A stretch of DNA of 39,146 bases from the IMG/VR virus record IMGVR_UViG_3300037560_000107, positions 1 through 39,146 of that record; one strand, 5' to 3'. A program made the translations under genes and the position numbers. The notes under the pieces are model-generated. The model was not told the origin of the DNA. It saw only the letters and a program-made list of their open reading frames with translations, and made no database searches. This document shows positions 29,587 to 38,972 of the stretch, piece after piece. The stretch comes from a virus. Every line of letters starts with the position of its first letter. The first letter of the stretch is position 1.

Positions 29587-32500
29587 TTATGCTGTGAAAG
29601 TGAATGTATCACCGGGATAAACCCCGGCAGTGTCAAACGTTGCTTTCTGCAAACCCGCTGCGTCAGTGACGATGACTTCAGCCCACCCCACGAAGGGCAC
29701 AACCTCTGAAGCGCCGCCCGCCATGGACGCATCTATTGTGGCTGTTCCGCTTGACTCGGTTGCTTCGGCTACCACAGAGCCGCCAGAATCTTTGACCTTG
29801 GCTTTATAGCCAGCCGGCAGGCCATCAACAATAATGTCTTTGGTGCGCATCATCATGAAGTTGTCCCACTCACATGATGTGCTAATGCCGGTTCCTGAAT
29901 TAACGCCACTCTCCCCTGTGGCAAGCACGTTGCCATCAGTAGCGCTGACAGTTTGAATAACACCACCCGTGCGCTTCTGCACCCAACCATCTTGAACATT
30001 ATCGGCAAGATAAAGTTGCGCGTCCCATTCATCATTTGTGCTGATGGCCAACGCACTAGAAGCAACAAAGGTGAAGCCTGAACCGTTCCAACGGAAAATC
30101 CGCAAAAGGTTTTGAAAGTCAGAAATTTGCATCATGTAGCCGCCAGTGGCATCAACCCACTTACCTATGATGGCAGCCGGCACGCTGACATCACCCGAGC
30201 GCACAAAGCTTTGAACAAACATTGTATCTAGCAAGCCAGAGTTTAGGGTTGCTGTTATGTCTGTGCCCGTTGGGGTGCCCTTCAATTCATTTGAAGAAAT
30301 GACGGGGGGCACACCCCGGTGCGTTGTCCACTTAGGCCCGTGCGCGCCATCGGCCCGGTTGAAGTCATCAGAATCAAACAAGCCTTGAACGTTGCGCGCT
30401 ATGCTGCCGGTTGAAGCCACACCCTCAACATACTCAAGCCAAACGTCACCAACCTCAATGTCACCCACAGCATTGCTAGCTACGGCAGTGTCCCTAGAAA
30501 GCAAGAGCACAAGCTTGTCACCGAGCGCGGCGCTGTCAAAGTTGACTAAGCTGATTGCAAATGTTCCTTGGTTAGCAATGGTGCCCGGCACTGTGATTGA
30601 AACATCGTTGCCCGCGTCATAACTATCAGCGGCGGTGGGGTCACCATCCCCTGTGGCCATAATGGCGGCGGTGATTCCAAACTCCCCGGTTGCCGCAGCC
30701 GCGCGAAACACCCCTTTTAGCATGGGGCTGCCATCATAGTTTGATGGCAATACCAAACTCCATGAAGCAAACTCTTCTATGGCGTCATCAAAGGCCAGCA
30801 CCCGTGGCCAACCCGCTGCGCTTGTGAGGAAGGCGGGCACGTTTGCTTCAAGCAATTCAGCGTTGCCAATCAAAAGCGGGATGGTCAATATTGGCGCGGC
30901 GGGGGTGGGCACAACCTCAGCGGTTTCAAAGATTGGCTCCCACGTAGAGGCGGCGCCAACAATCCCTAGCGTCTCATCCTCTGCGCTAAGGGTGCGCGTC
31001 AGGTCACCGCCAATTTTTTCTATGCCATCACCGTCAACAGTCACCGCGTTGCTTCCATCACCAACATTCTTGATGATGGCCAAACGTTCAACGTTGCTGG
31101 CCACAGGCGGCAGGTTTATTGTGATGGCGCCTAATGTGGCATCAGCCAAAACAACGGTGACCCCTAGCGGCAAATCATATGGTGAGTCTGTGTCATCAAT
31201 AGCCGCTTGCGTAAGGTTTAAATCACATTCCCATACTGTGCCGGTTTCCTCTGTTGTGCGGGTGCGCAGGTAGCTACCATCTAAGGTTGATGTAAGAAGA
31301 CGCGCCAACGCTCCTGGCCCCGAGCCAACCAGCAAGTCACCCTTTCTGAAGGTCTCGCCATCAATGCCCGTGCCGCCAAATGATGTGCGCAGCGGCTTTT
31401 CAATTTCATAGGGCACGATGGCGTCAAAGCTTGGTTGGCCATAAGTGACTTGGTGCTCTGCGGTGACACCATCGTGCTTCATGACAGCGCGGTTGCCAAT
31501 GAAGCTATGTATTGGCCCCCGGTTGCTAGAGGTATCATTTGGGTAAGCAAACGTTTCAACAAACGTGACACCCGCCACAGGATCAATTGAGAAAACGTGT
31601 GCCTTTTGCGTGTTGGGTGTTGTGCTTGCAGGCCGCTCCTGAAAAACAACCGCGCTGTCTTTGAAGAAGCAACACGCAACACCTTCCATTTTGGAAGTTG
31701 ACAGCGCAAGGGTTGTCTCAGTGTCCAAAGTTATGGTGCCGCCTGACACATCAATCAAAGCAAATTGAACGTTTGAAGCATCAGAGCGCGACACCATGAA
31801 CAAGCGCGCGTCATCTTCATCAATGTCTAAGCTTTGATAATCACCAGTAATAACAAGGGTGGTGTCAACCACGGGCGCGGTGGGGTCACTGATGTCAATT
31901 GATTTGATGGCAAGCGCGCCACTGCCTGTGGCATACAGGAACAAACCATCTGAGGAAGGCACACACGATTCAATCGAAGTCAGCCCGGTTGCAAACTCAT
32001 TGTCTAGAAATGGTGCGCTCGGGTCACTTACATCAAAGACAAATATTGAGCCGCTACCGCTTGAAGCTTCCGGCCAATAAACATAGTCACCAACCCAACA
32101 GCCCTCAGTGGGGGTGTTGGCATCCGCCATGCCAGCAAAGGTGGTGCTGCCTATTGAGCCGTCAACCAAACTTACAACAATGAAATGCGGGGCTGCGCCG
32201 TCACGCTCCATGAGACAAGCTTTGGTATTGTCAGGGCTGACAATGATTGACCGCCTAAAGCTTGATGCGTTCTTCTCATCCCATGTAAAAATTTTTGTTG
32301 GGCTAGCGGCTGATTTGTTATTAGCGTCAATCGGATAAAGCTCTAGGTGGGATTTACGCGGGATGGCCACAGGCCCGCGCCCCGCCGACACTATAAAGCC
32401 CCCCTGCCCCGCTGCTTCATGGGTGATGGCAAGCGCAACACTGCTGACACCACCCGTCAGTGAAGAAGAAACAGCGCCTTGAAACCATTCACCTGGCCCC

Positions 32501-33633
32501 TCAACAGGATCATGAATCAAAACACCGGGGGTGGGCAGCACACGCACCAAGCCCGGTGTGGCTTCAACCTGCATAGGTATAGTTTTGGGTGGCAGCTTGC
32601 GCCTATATTCGCTTTGCCAAGATCCATCAATGAAACCATCAACCGCTGTGATGGTGTGCCAAAACTCTCTTGACCCCGGTGAGGCTACAGTTTGAATGCT
32701 AATAATGAAGTAAGTGACTTCATCAATGCCAAGGTTGGGCAGGTTGACTGTGACTTGCTGGCCGATATCAAAACCTGAAATGCGGGTCAGGGCTGTAAAC
32801 CTTTGGCGAATCTGCTTGCGCTGCAAAAGTATGCCTTCAGCTTTAACCTCTGCTTGGCCCGCTGACACAATCTCTGAGTCTTCTATGGCGTCATGATAGA
32901 TGCCCGAGCCGCCTTCAATGGCGGCACGCGCCGCAATCTCTGTGGTGTCACGGGCGGTGAAAAGTATGGGCAATTCAGGGTTGCCACCAACCACTGTGAT
33001 GGTGTTGGCATAGCCGGTGCGGTCAGGCGCAACCGTGGGCGCGGGGTTGTTAAGCTCAATGTTTGTGGCGTTGAGTGTTGCCGGTGCGGGGGTGGCATCC
33101 TGAAGGTTGATGGTCAGAACCTTTGCCGGTGTTATATACCAACTGCGCCCGTCACCCTCTAAAGAGCAGAGGGTGTCTAGCGCTTCAGCTACGGTCTCAC
33201 CGTTGAAGGTAATTGTTTGCACAGAGCCGGCAAGCACAGACAGTGTAATGCCTTCACTGTCTAGAAAGTTTGTGTTGATGTCAGAAACAATGTCTTCAAA
33301 GGTTGTGGCTGTATAGGTGCGCCAAATCCTACGCTTGTTTAAACGTTGCTCCCATGAGGCAACATCAACTTGGTAGAAGGTCAGTTGCTTTGAAGAGTCA
33401 GGCCCGCGAAAGTTGCGCGGCCTGCCGTTGACAATGCCGCCATAACGGTCAACACCATCCTCTTTAATCAAAACTTCCATGCCGTCAGTTGGCACGAAAC
33501 CGTCAGGGGTGTCAGCTAGAACAAACCGGGCCTGGCCCTGGCCGTTGATATCACGGCCAAATGAAATGCGGTTGTCACGGTCAACCAACTTTGAATGGTC
33601 AACACCATCAACAAACACAGTCAGGTCAGGCAT
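29587..33633 (-). CDS. giant tail-tip / receptor-binding protein
   Basis: The protein has 1348 residues. Residues 1-340 resemble tail-hub/baseplate proteins (MPDLTVFVDGVDHSK, with a D-F-K-like ring region and SGFDIGQQVTVNLPNLGI). Residues from about 380 to 750 look like a beta-propeller with repeated SIDISDPTAPVVDTTL, FVFDVSDPSAPFLD and YVYWPEA blades (LVIVD-like). Further on there is a segment typical of virion fibres, then a lectin-like domain near 1120-1290 (SDDFNRADGAHGPKW, SCEWDNFMMM) and an Ig-like end. It would form the tail tip and bind the host surface. It starts at the tape measure stop (TAATG). Confidence 0.75.
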   Translation of the reverse strand: MPDLTVFVDGVDHSKLVDRDNRISFGRDINGQGQARFVLADTPDGFVPTDGMEVLIKEDGVDRYGGIVNGRPRNFRGPDSSKQLTFYQVDVASWEQRLNKRRIWRTYTATTFEDIVSDINTNFLDSEGITLSVLAGSVQTITFNGETVAEALDTLCSLEGDGRSWYITPAKVLTINLQDATPAPATLNATNIELNNPAPTVAPDRTGYANTITVVGGNPELPILFTARDTTEIAARAAIEGGSGIYHDAIEDSEIVSAGQAEVKAEGILLQRKQIRQRFTALTRISGFDIGQQVTVNLPNLGIDEVTYFIISIQTVASPGSREFWHTITAVDGFIDGSWQSEYRRKLPPKTIPMQVEATPGLVRVLPTPGVLIHDPVEGPGEWFQGAVSSSLTGGVSSVALAITHEAAGQGGFIVSAGRGPVAIPRKSHLELYPIDANNKSAASPTKIFTWDEKNASSFRRSIIVSPDNTKACLMERDGAAPHFIVVSLVDGSIGSTTFAGMADANTPTEGCWVGDYVYWPEASSGSGSIFVFDVSDPSAPFLDNEFATGLTSIESCVPSSDGLFLYATGSGALAIKSIDISDPTAPVVDTTLVITGDYQSLDIDEDDARLFMVSRSDASNVQFALIDVSGGTITLDTETTLALSTSKMEGVACCFFKDSAVVFQERPASTTPNTQKAHVFSIDPVAGVTFVETFAYPNDTSSNRGPIHSFIGNRAVMKHDGVTAEHQVTYGQPSFDAIVPYEIEKPLRTSFGGTGIDGETFRKGDLLVGSGPGALARLLTSTLDGSYLRTRTTEETGTVWECDLNLTQAAIDDTDSPYDLPLGVTVVLADATLGAITINLPPVASNVERLAIIKNVGDGSNAVTVDGDGIEKIGGDLTRTLSAEDETLGIVGAASTWEPIFETAEVVPTPAAPILTIPLLIGNAELLEANVPAFLTSAAGWPRVLAFDDAIEEFASWSLVLPSNYDGSPMLKGVFRAAAATGEFGITAAIMATGDGDPTAADSYDAGNDVSITVPGTIANQGTFAISLVNFDSAALGDKLVLLLSRDTAVASNAVGDIEVGDVWLEYVEGVASTGSIARNVQGLFDSDDFNRADGAHGPKWTTHRGVPPVISSNELKGTPTGTDITATLNSGLLDTMFVQSFVRSGDVSVPAAIIGKWVDATGGYMMQISDFQNLLRIFRWNGSGFTFVASSALAISTNDEWDAQLYLADNVQDGWVQKRTGGVIQTVSATDGNVLATGESGVNSGTGISTSCEWDNFMMMRTKDIIVDGLPAGYKAKVKDSGGSVVAEATESSGTATIDASMAGGASEVVPFVGWAEVIVTDAAGLQKATFDTAGVYPGDTFTFTA

Positions 33634-36600
33634 TAGTTTAGCCCCAACCTATCAAGCACAGCCGGTGTCAGCTTCACAACCTTGCGAGTGATGGTCTCAC
33701 CATCTAGCTCAAGATTTATATTGACTGCGCCGCCACCCCTCAAACCGCGTGCCGGCCTGGCTATGATTGACTGCGCCGTTACATTGTCAAGCTCACCACC
33801 CGCGCGCCGCCGTCGCCCGCTAACAGATACTTTTGACTCCATGCGTTTGGCGGCGCGCTCCTGAGCGCGTGCAATGCGGATTGCTTCGCGCTCGGCTGAC
33901 AGCCCCAAAGCTTTAACGCGCTCCTCAATTCGCGCGGTTGTTCTATCCTGCCCCGCACCATCACCACCACCGCCCCCGCCATCAGCAATCTTCTTTAAGA
34001 TTTGCTCAATGTCAGTGCCTTCACGTTTCCAAACTTCGCCGGTTGTCATGGCGGCGCCAACTTGGTTAGCCTCAAGCTGTGCGGCTGCAAGTGAGCCAAA
34101 CTTCTCAATGTCAAGAATTGAGGAACCACCAACAGTGTCTTGCCGCGTGTCATCCCACGCAGCAGCAGAGGCACGCGCCGAAGCTACCCACGCAGCCCCC
34201 GACGCACCCGCCGCCCTGACTGAAAGCCGCAGCATTTCATTCTGAGCTTTGGTAGTGTCACGCACCATGGTGGTCATGGCGCCGCCAAGGGTGGTTGACA
34301 TTTCAACAAACTTTTTCTTTGACTTATCGCTTGTGTTGCTAAACCTTTCTTCCATGCGAATGGCGGCGCGTTCCTGTGCGCGCTGAATGCGGATTGCTTC
34401 GCGCTCGGCTGACAGCCCCATTGCTTTGACGCGGGTTTCAATTCGGCCTGATGCCTTACCCATTGCCGTGGCCATTCTGTCTGCGGTGGTTGTGGTGGTT
34501 GCCGCCGCTGCGGTGGCCATTTCCTCAGTATTATTAAGTATGTTTTGGAAGGCTTCAGAAACCGAAATGCCAAGCCGGATAGAATCGTTTATAGCTTTGT
34601 TGCGAAGCTCAGTCAGTGTCAGGCCGGTTGCTTCCATCGCGGCTGAAACATCAGTCATCATTGGCCCAATCTCAGCGATGAGCGCGGCCACTGCTTCTGG
34701 CCCTTCTGCTTCCGCCGCCCACAGGCGCTCAGAGAAAGCCAAAGCTTCTGCTTCAGTCCGGCCAAAGGCTAAGAAGGTGTCACGCAGACCAATAACAGAT
34801 TGCTTCCAAGCATCGGTGCCAGCTTCGGCGCGCTGTTGGTCATCCAACATGCCAGTCAGTTGGGTTCTGAAAGCTGCGGCTGCATCCCTGCCGGCTAGCT
34901 CTGCTTCAGAGGGACCGCCAAAGATACTGCTTAGCGCGCTGCTAACGGCACCAAACAACATGCCGGCAATCTTTGTTGCAAAGTTGCCAACGATTGAACC
35001 GAGTGGGCCACCAAGGGCAGACCCGATAATGCCGCCGATGCTGCCCGCACCACCACCAAACACTTGCTGAGCAAGTGACGCGATGGTGCCACCTTCACCA
35101 AAGATGCTGCCAAACAAATCACCGATGCCCGGCAAGCCTTGAAGCAGCCCACCTATAAAGCCCATGGCCCCGCTGAGCAAATCATCAAACAGCGGAATGC
35201 CGGTTTTCATTTCACCAAACAAATCTTCAAAGGCGGTGGTGACCTTTGGTATTTCATCAGGCGCAGAGGTAACAAAATCAGTTGTGGCAAAACCTAAATC
35301 AGTCATGGCGCCAGTGCTATCAACCAATGAGGCTGACCAACCGTCTTGCCATTCCTGTATCCGCGTGGCTTCAAGCTGCTCTAGCGCCAACTTATAGCGC
35401 CCGAGTGATGCCAATGTTTTGCTGTCTATCTCTTGGCCTTGCTCCTGAAGTTTGAGCGTAATGGCTGCAAGCTCGGCTTGCACAGCGGGGCTGAGCAAAT
35501 CAAGTTCTAAATATTTGGCCGTTATGTCTGCAACCTTTTGGGCCATCTGCTCAGTTGGCACAAGCCCACTTTCAAAAGCTTTGGTCAGGTTGTCAACCTC
35601 AGCAGTGGCATTCTTCGCGGTGACAAACCCGAGCTTATCAACTAGCGCCTCAAGGTCAGCAAGCTTCTTCTCTGCTTCACCGGCCTTCACCCCCATGGTT
35701 TCTATTGCCGGAGTAAGCACTTGCTCAGCAGCCAAAGCAGCGGCGCGCTCGGCGGCTTCCATTTCACCAAGCTTGGCGCGCAGCGCGTCACCTTCAGTGG
35801 TGCCCTCTTCAAACTTTCCTTTGAGGGTTTCTAGAATGTCCGCGTAATTGTTGCCCGCTGCCACACCCTTTGAAATTTCCTGAGTGATGGCGGGGAAGGC
35901 TTCGCGGAACGTGTCGGCCAAATCATTGACGGCAGGCACATTGTCAGTTAGTGACCCGCGAATATCCGCCAAACTCTCTGTGGTGCCAGCAATCCAATTT
36001 TCAAGCATCCCACCTTCTTTGGTAATGAAAGAAGACAGAGCAAGAGCCACAGCGCCAATGGCAAGCACAATGCCAACAGGCCCGGTGAGGATTGGAATTA
36101 GTTTACTGAAGCCACCCGCCATAGCCGGCAGGCCCGTTGGCCCTGAAGCCAGCTTGATAACATTTATAAGGGCACCTGCCCCCGATGTCAGGCGCCCAAA
36201 GATTGAAAGCAATGGCCCCACAGCCGCAACCAAGAGCGCGGTTTTGACAATCATTTGCTGAGTGGCGGGTGATAATTCCCTAAACCAATTGATCCACTCG
36301 CGCGCCTTTTGAAGCATCGGGGTGATGATTGGAAGAAGAGTTACCCCAATCTCTTCACCAAGCTGCTTCACATCGCGAAACAGAAAGCGGGTTGCTGCCG
36401 AGGCGCCATCCATTTCACGCGCGGCGGCGCCCATGGCGTCAGTGCTTTGCTGTTGAATCTGTATGAGCACAGCCTGAGCGCGCGTCACATCGGTCAGCTT
36501 CTCACCTTGCAGAATCAAACCATTGGCCAGGGCCACAGCCTCAAGCGCTGCAACGCGAGTGTCCACACCATATTTAAACAGCGGTTCACTTGAGCCAATC

Positions 36601-37088
36601 AAGCCTGACTTGATGTCTGCCAAAACATCAGCCGGGGAAGCATCGTTGAAGGCCGCAATGTCGCCCGCCAATTCAAGAAACGTGGTTGACATTGCCGCGC
36701 CCACTTCGCGGCTCAGCCCCATGGGCACAAGCAAATCTTGAGTGCCCGCCGCCAAGGTGAGCAATTCCCCGGTTGTCAGGGGGATGGTTTTCTCAAGCTC
36801 TTTGAGACTGGCGCGCACGCTGTCAGCAGACGCGCCCATGACAATCTCAAATTTGTTTGAGGATTCCTCTGCGTCTGCTGCCAGCTTAAACGCAGCAGCC
36901 CCCACCGCAAGAATGGGCAGGGTAACGCGGGTACTGAGCTTGTCACCAAAACCAGACATAGATTGGCCGACGCGCTTAAACGTATCGCCTAAGCCGCTAA
37001 CCTTCCGCTCAGCGCCATCAACTGTGGCGTTGAGTTTTGAATCATCTGCTGTCAGGTCTAGTACAGCAGAGCCAAGACTTTCACTCAT
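33633..37088 (-). CDS. tape measure protein
   Basis: The protein has 1151 residues. The N-terminus has the usual lambda/TP901-like pattern (KVSGLGDTFKRVGQSMSGFG), with PILAVGAAAFKLAADAEESS. Hydrophobic segments lie near GPVGIVLAIGAVALALSSF and in a Gly-rich stretch (SIGGIIGSALGGPLGSIVGN) of the type that crosses the host membrane. Near the C-terminus two copies of a charged helix occur (RVKAMGLSAEREAIRI and RVKALGLSAEREAIRI). Length sets the tail length, roughly 0.15 nm per residue by the usual rule. It follows the tail chaperone genes, whose end it overlaps. Confidence 0.92.
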   Translation of the reverse strand: MSESLGSAVLDLTADDSKLNATVDGAERKVSGLGDTFKRVGQSMSGFGDKLSTRVTLPILAVGAAAFKLAADAEESSNKFEIVMGASADSVRASLKELEKTIPLTTGELLTLAAGTQDLLVPMGLSREVGAAMSTTFLELAGDIAAFNDASPADVLADIKSGLIGSSEPLFKYGVDTRVAALEAVALANGLILQGEKLTDVTRAQAVLIQIQQQSTDAMGAAAREMDGASAATRFLFRDVKQLGEEIGVTLLPIITPMLQKAREWINWFRELSPATQQMIVKTALLVAAVGPLLSIFGRLTSGAGALINVIKLASGPTGLPAMAGGFSKLIPILTGPVGIVLAIGAVALALSSFITKEGGMLENWIAGTTESLADIRGSLTDNVPAVNDLADTFREAFPAITQEISKGVAAGNNYADILETLKGKFEEGTTEGDALRAKLGEMEAAERAAALAAEQVLTPAIETMGVKAGEAEKKLADLEALVDKLGFVTAKNATAEVDNLTKAFESGLVPTEQMAQKVADITAKYLELDLLSPAVQAELAAITLKLQEQGQEIDSKTLASLGRYKLALEQLEATRIQEWQDGWSASLVDSTGAMTDLGFATTDFVTSAPDEIPKVTTAFEDLFGEMKTGIPLFDDLLSGAMGFIGGLLQGLPGIGDLFGSIFGEGGTIASLAQQVFGGGAGSIGGIIGSALGGPLGSIVGNFATKIAGMLFGAVSSALSSIFGGPSEAELAGRDAAAAFRTQLTGMLDDQQRAEAGTDAWKQSVIGLRDTFLAFGRTEAEALAFSERLWAAEAEGPEAVAALIAEIGPMMTDVSAAMEATGLTLTELRNKAINDSIRLGISVSEAFQNILNNTEEMATAAAATTTTTADRMATAMGKASGRIETRVKAMGLSAEREAIRIQRAQERAAIRMEERFSNTSDKSKKKFVEMSTTLGGAMTTMVRDTTKAQNEMLRLSVRAAGASGAAWVASARASAAAWDDTRQDTVGGSSILDIEKFGSLAAAQLEANQVGAAMTTGEVWKREGTDIEQILKKIADGGGGGGDGAGQDRTTARIEERVKALGLSAEREAIRIARAQERAAKRMESKVSVSGRRRRAGGELDNVTAQSIIARPARGLRGGGAVNINLELDGETITRKVVKLTPAVLDRLGLN
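33873..33906. repeat. 34-bp coding repeat in tape measure, copy 1
   Basis: This stretch, from ATGCGGATTGCTTCGCGCTC to the CAGCCCCA end, is identical to 34387-34420. Flanking bases are also similar. It encodes the repeated helix LSAEREAIRI of the tape measure protein. The DNA identity points to recent duplication or conversion. Confidence 0.8.
34387..34420. repeat. 34-bp coding repeat in tape measure, copy 2
   Basis: This is the second identical copy of the 34-bp stretch at 33873-33906, about 510 bp away in the same gene and orientation. Confidence 0.8.
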
Positions 37089-37458
37089 TGGCTTGCGCGG
37101 TCTCGGTCTTGCTCACCACTTCAACCCCTATGCCGAAAGCGGCTAACTCTAGCGTGGCCGCTTCCATGCTTTGCGGTTCTGTCACTGCTGCTGCTTCTGG
37201 CTCGGGTTTAGAAGCCGCCCCCCTGCGCTTGCCACTAGCTTGCCTTTGTAAATCGCGCATGTGGTTCTTTGCCCCGCCCTTCATGGTCATTGAACCCGCC
37301 GCAATCGCATCAGTAAAGCTAGCCAACCGCTCTTGTGCTTCTAATACATTTGCCAGGTCAGCCCATTCAATGACCACACCCATTGGCATATCGCGCCAGT
37401 CAAGCCCATTGCCAAGAGCGCCATAAAACCTTTGGCAATGCGCGCAAAGCTCTAGCCA
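37081..37458 (-). CDS. tail assembly chaperone, T-type extension (made by -1 frameshift)
   Basis: This is the -1 frame downstream of the G-type chaperone. It is open from 37458 to the stop at 37081 (125 codons) and its first part (WLELCAHCQRFYGALGNG, then LDWRDM) has no start codon of its own. An ATG at 37389 could start an independent 102-residue protein, but the conserved-looking upstream frame and the missing ribosome-binding site favour frameshift expression. In lambda the GT product binds the tape measure while G coats it. The tape measure gene follows directly, overlapping by eight bases. Confidence 0.7.
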   Translation of the reverse strand, partial: WLELCAHCQRFYGALGNGLDWRDMPMGVVIEWADLANVLEAQERLASFTDAIAAGSMTMKGGAKNHMRDLQRQASGKRRGAASKPEPEAAAVTEPQSMEAATLELAAFGIGVEVVSKTETAQANE

Positions 37459-37826
37459 CCCTTGGTGGTGTCGGCTTCGCTCAGCTTGGCTTGACTGTTG
37501 AAAAAATCATAGACCCTTAGATACCTCCCCGGTGTCAAAGCTTTGGCGGCTGAAGCACTAAGGTCAATCAAGATGAGGTTGGCGCCTTCAAGTATCAAGG
37601 CTTGAAGTTCTTCAAGCACCCCTTCTTCACCCGCCGAGCCAGCGCGCTCGGTCAACTCTTTACCAATTTGCACTTGGCGCGCAAACTCTTCAAAGGTCAA
37701 CTCTTCAGGGGTGCGAAGCTCAAAATATTTGGTGACCTTGCCGTGAGGTAATTTGACCATGGGCCGCTTAGGAATGCCCGTAAGGTCTAGAACGTTTGTA
37801 TCAGCACTCGGCTTCTTATTGGCCAT
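37452..37826 (-). CDS. tail assembly chaperone, G-type
   Basis: The protein has 124 residues, starting at the ATG at 37826 after AGAGGA. A start at 37853 is less likely. It has the charged helical pattern common to tail chaperones (EELTFEEFARQVQIGKELTE, VLEELQALILEGANLILIDL). It lies between the tail-tube gene and the tape measure, as in lambda-like phages. Near its end the sequence AAG GGT GGC TAG allows slippage by one base to give the GT fusion of about 248 residues. Confidence 0.75.
   Translation of the reverse strand: MANKKPSADTNVLDLTGIPKRPMVKLPHGKVTKYFELRTPEELTFEEFARQVQIGKELTERAGSAGEEGVLEELQALILEGANLILIDLSASAAKALTPGRYLRVYDFFNSQAKLSEADTTKGG
37458..37464 (-). other. probable -1 ribosomal frameshift site
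   Basis: On the coding strand the zero frame reads ACC AAG GGT GGC TAG. A -1 slip of the glycine tRNA from GGT to GGG gives TGG CTA GAG in the new frame, which stays open to the tape measure. The motif CAAGGGT is not a classic X-XXY-YYZ heptamer, so the exact slip point is an inference. Confidence 0.5.
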
Positions 37827-37995
37827 GAGTATCCTCTGCGCCTTGCTCGGCATAACCTATGCCAAACTGTTGAAGTTGCTTCTTTAGCTCGGCACGTTCC
37901 TGCGCGAGCTTCTGAAGCTTTGAACGCTCATGCCTGATGGCGCGCTTGCTGTCAGCAATCGCACCATCAAGCTTGGCGAGTTTATGCGATGGCAA
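37816..37995 (-). CDS. small coiled-coil protein with TTG start
   Basis: The protein has 59 residues and no ATG. The TTG at 37995 (LPSHKLAKLDGAIADS) lies 9-12 bases after AGGGCGG and inside the end of the tail-tube gene. The chain is a clear coiled coil (KRAIRHERSKLQKLAQER, AELKKQLQQFG). Its end overlaps the ATG of the G-type chaperone by 11 bases, so it fits tightly between two genes. It is probably a tail assembly accessory. Confidence 0.6.
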   Translation of the reverse strand: MPSHKLAKLDGAIADSKRAIRHERSKLQKLAQERAELKKQLQQFGIGYAEQGAEDTHGQ

Positions 37996-38548
37996 CGACT
38001 AGCCGCCCTGCCGGGTTGGTCTCACCCTCATCATAGATGAGCCTAAAGGCCAGCTCAGCCATTGCCGGCTCACCCTTGACGTGGCTAAGCTCGCGGCTGC
38101 CATCTTCCACAACCCGTGGCAATTCATACTGAAGGTTGCCGCCCGAGAATTGCGGTGACTTGCCGGTGCCCCGCACAAGCAAAGCAATTTCTTGCACGTC
38201 AACGCCAATGTCAAGCTGTATGTGCTCAATGGGGGTGGCGCTTGTCACAACGTTTTGGTTGAGCGCCAAGCGCATCTGAGCCAACGTCATATCAGCCATG
38301 GTCACCGTGACGGTGATGTCAGCCTCAGTGATGAAAGCTTTACGTGGGAAGCCGGAAGCCAGAGCGCGGAAAAACTCAACGCTCTTTTCCATGCCTACCG
38401 TGACACCATCTTCAGAATAGTTGTGAGCACCTGAAGTGCCAATGAGCGCCCAATTGCCTGCCGGTGCGTCAGCAGCGGCGGGGAATGATTCGCCAACCGG
38501 CGCCCAATACAGCGACAGCGGGCCGTTAATGATCTCTAGTTCAGGCAT
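37982..38548 (-). CDS. major tail tube protein
   Basis: The protein has 188 residues, starting at the ATG at 38548 that overlaps the tail terminator stop. It is beta-rich with NGPLSLYWAPVGESF, GTSGAHNYSEDGVTVG, EADITVTVTMADMT and LAFRLIYDEGET, the pattern of siphophage tail tube proteins. It is the gene before the tail chaperones and tape measure, the expected order. It polymerises into the tail tube around the tape measure. Confidence 0.75.
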   Translation of the reverse strand: MPELEIINGPLSLYWAPVGESFPAAADAPAGNWALIGTSGAHNYSEDGVTVGMEKSVEFFRALASGFPRKAFITEADITVTVTMADMTLAQMRLALNQNVVTSATPIEHIQLDIGVDVQEIALLVRGTGKSPQFSGGNLQYELPRVVEDGSRELSHVKGEPAMAELAFRLIYDEGETNPAGRLVVAIA

Positions 38549-38972
38549 TTGGTAGCTCCAATATGTCAGCCTTGACGGTGAAAGTTTGGGCGATGACCGG
38601 CCAAACAAGATCCGGCTCAACCGATGGAATCGGCCCCCCGGTGCGGTTGATGTGATGGATTAAAACATTGTCGTGCGTTTCTCTACTGAGCAAAGTAAAG
38701 CGTTGCTCAACAGCGCGGCGCACCGCGTCTGCCTCAAAGTCAGTTTCTCCATAGCTCAAAGCTATGATGGCCGTGTCAACTATGGGCATGATGTCAGCCT
38801 TAGCACCGCCGCCCCCCATGCGAAGCACCAACATTTTAGGTGGCTGTCTTGTGTCGGCGGCTTCAATGGTTTCTTCATCAATCGCATTGACAAAGATTCT
38901 GTTAGCCACCAAACCATTTATTGTGGTGGTTGCCAGCGTCATTGTTCGCAAAGCTTTGAATAGGTCACGCAT
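38541..38972 (-). CDS. tail terminator / tail completion protein
   Basis: The protein has 143 residues. It has the alpha/beta pattern of tail terminators (MRDLFKALRTMTLATTTING, IIALSYGETDFEADAVRRAV, LIHHINRTGGPIP). It lies between the gp10-like gene and the tail tube, the usual place. It should cap the tail tube at its head-proximal end. The ATG overlaps the gp10-like stop by eight bases. Confidence 0.7.
   Translation of the reverse strand: MRDLFKALRTMTLATTTINGLVANRIFVNAIDEETIEAADTRQPPKMLVLRMGGGGAKADIMPIVDTAIIALSYGETDFEADAVRRAVEQRFTLLSRETHDNVLIHHINRTGGPIPSVEPDLVWPVIAQTFTVKADILELPNA

Noticed and set aside
34387-35070. 227-codon open frame opposite the tape measure gene
   Set aside because: It is antisense to the tape measure, low-complexity Ser/Ala/Val, and without a ribosome-binding site.
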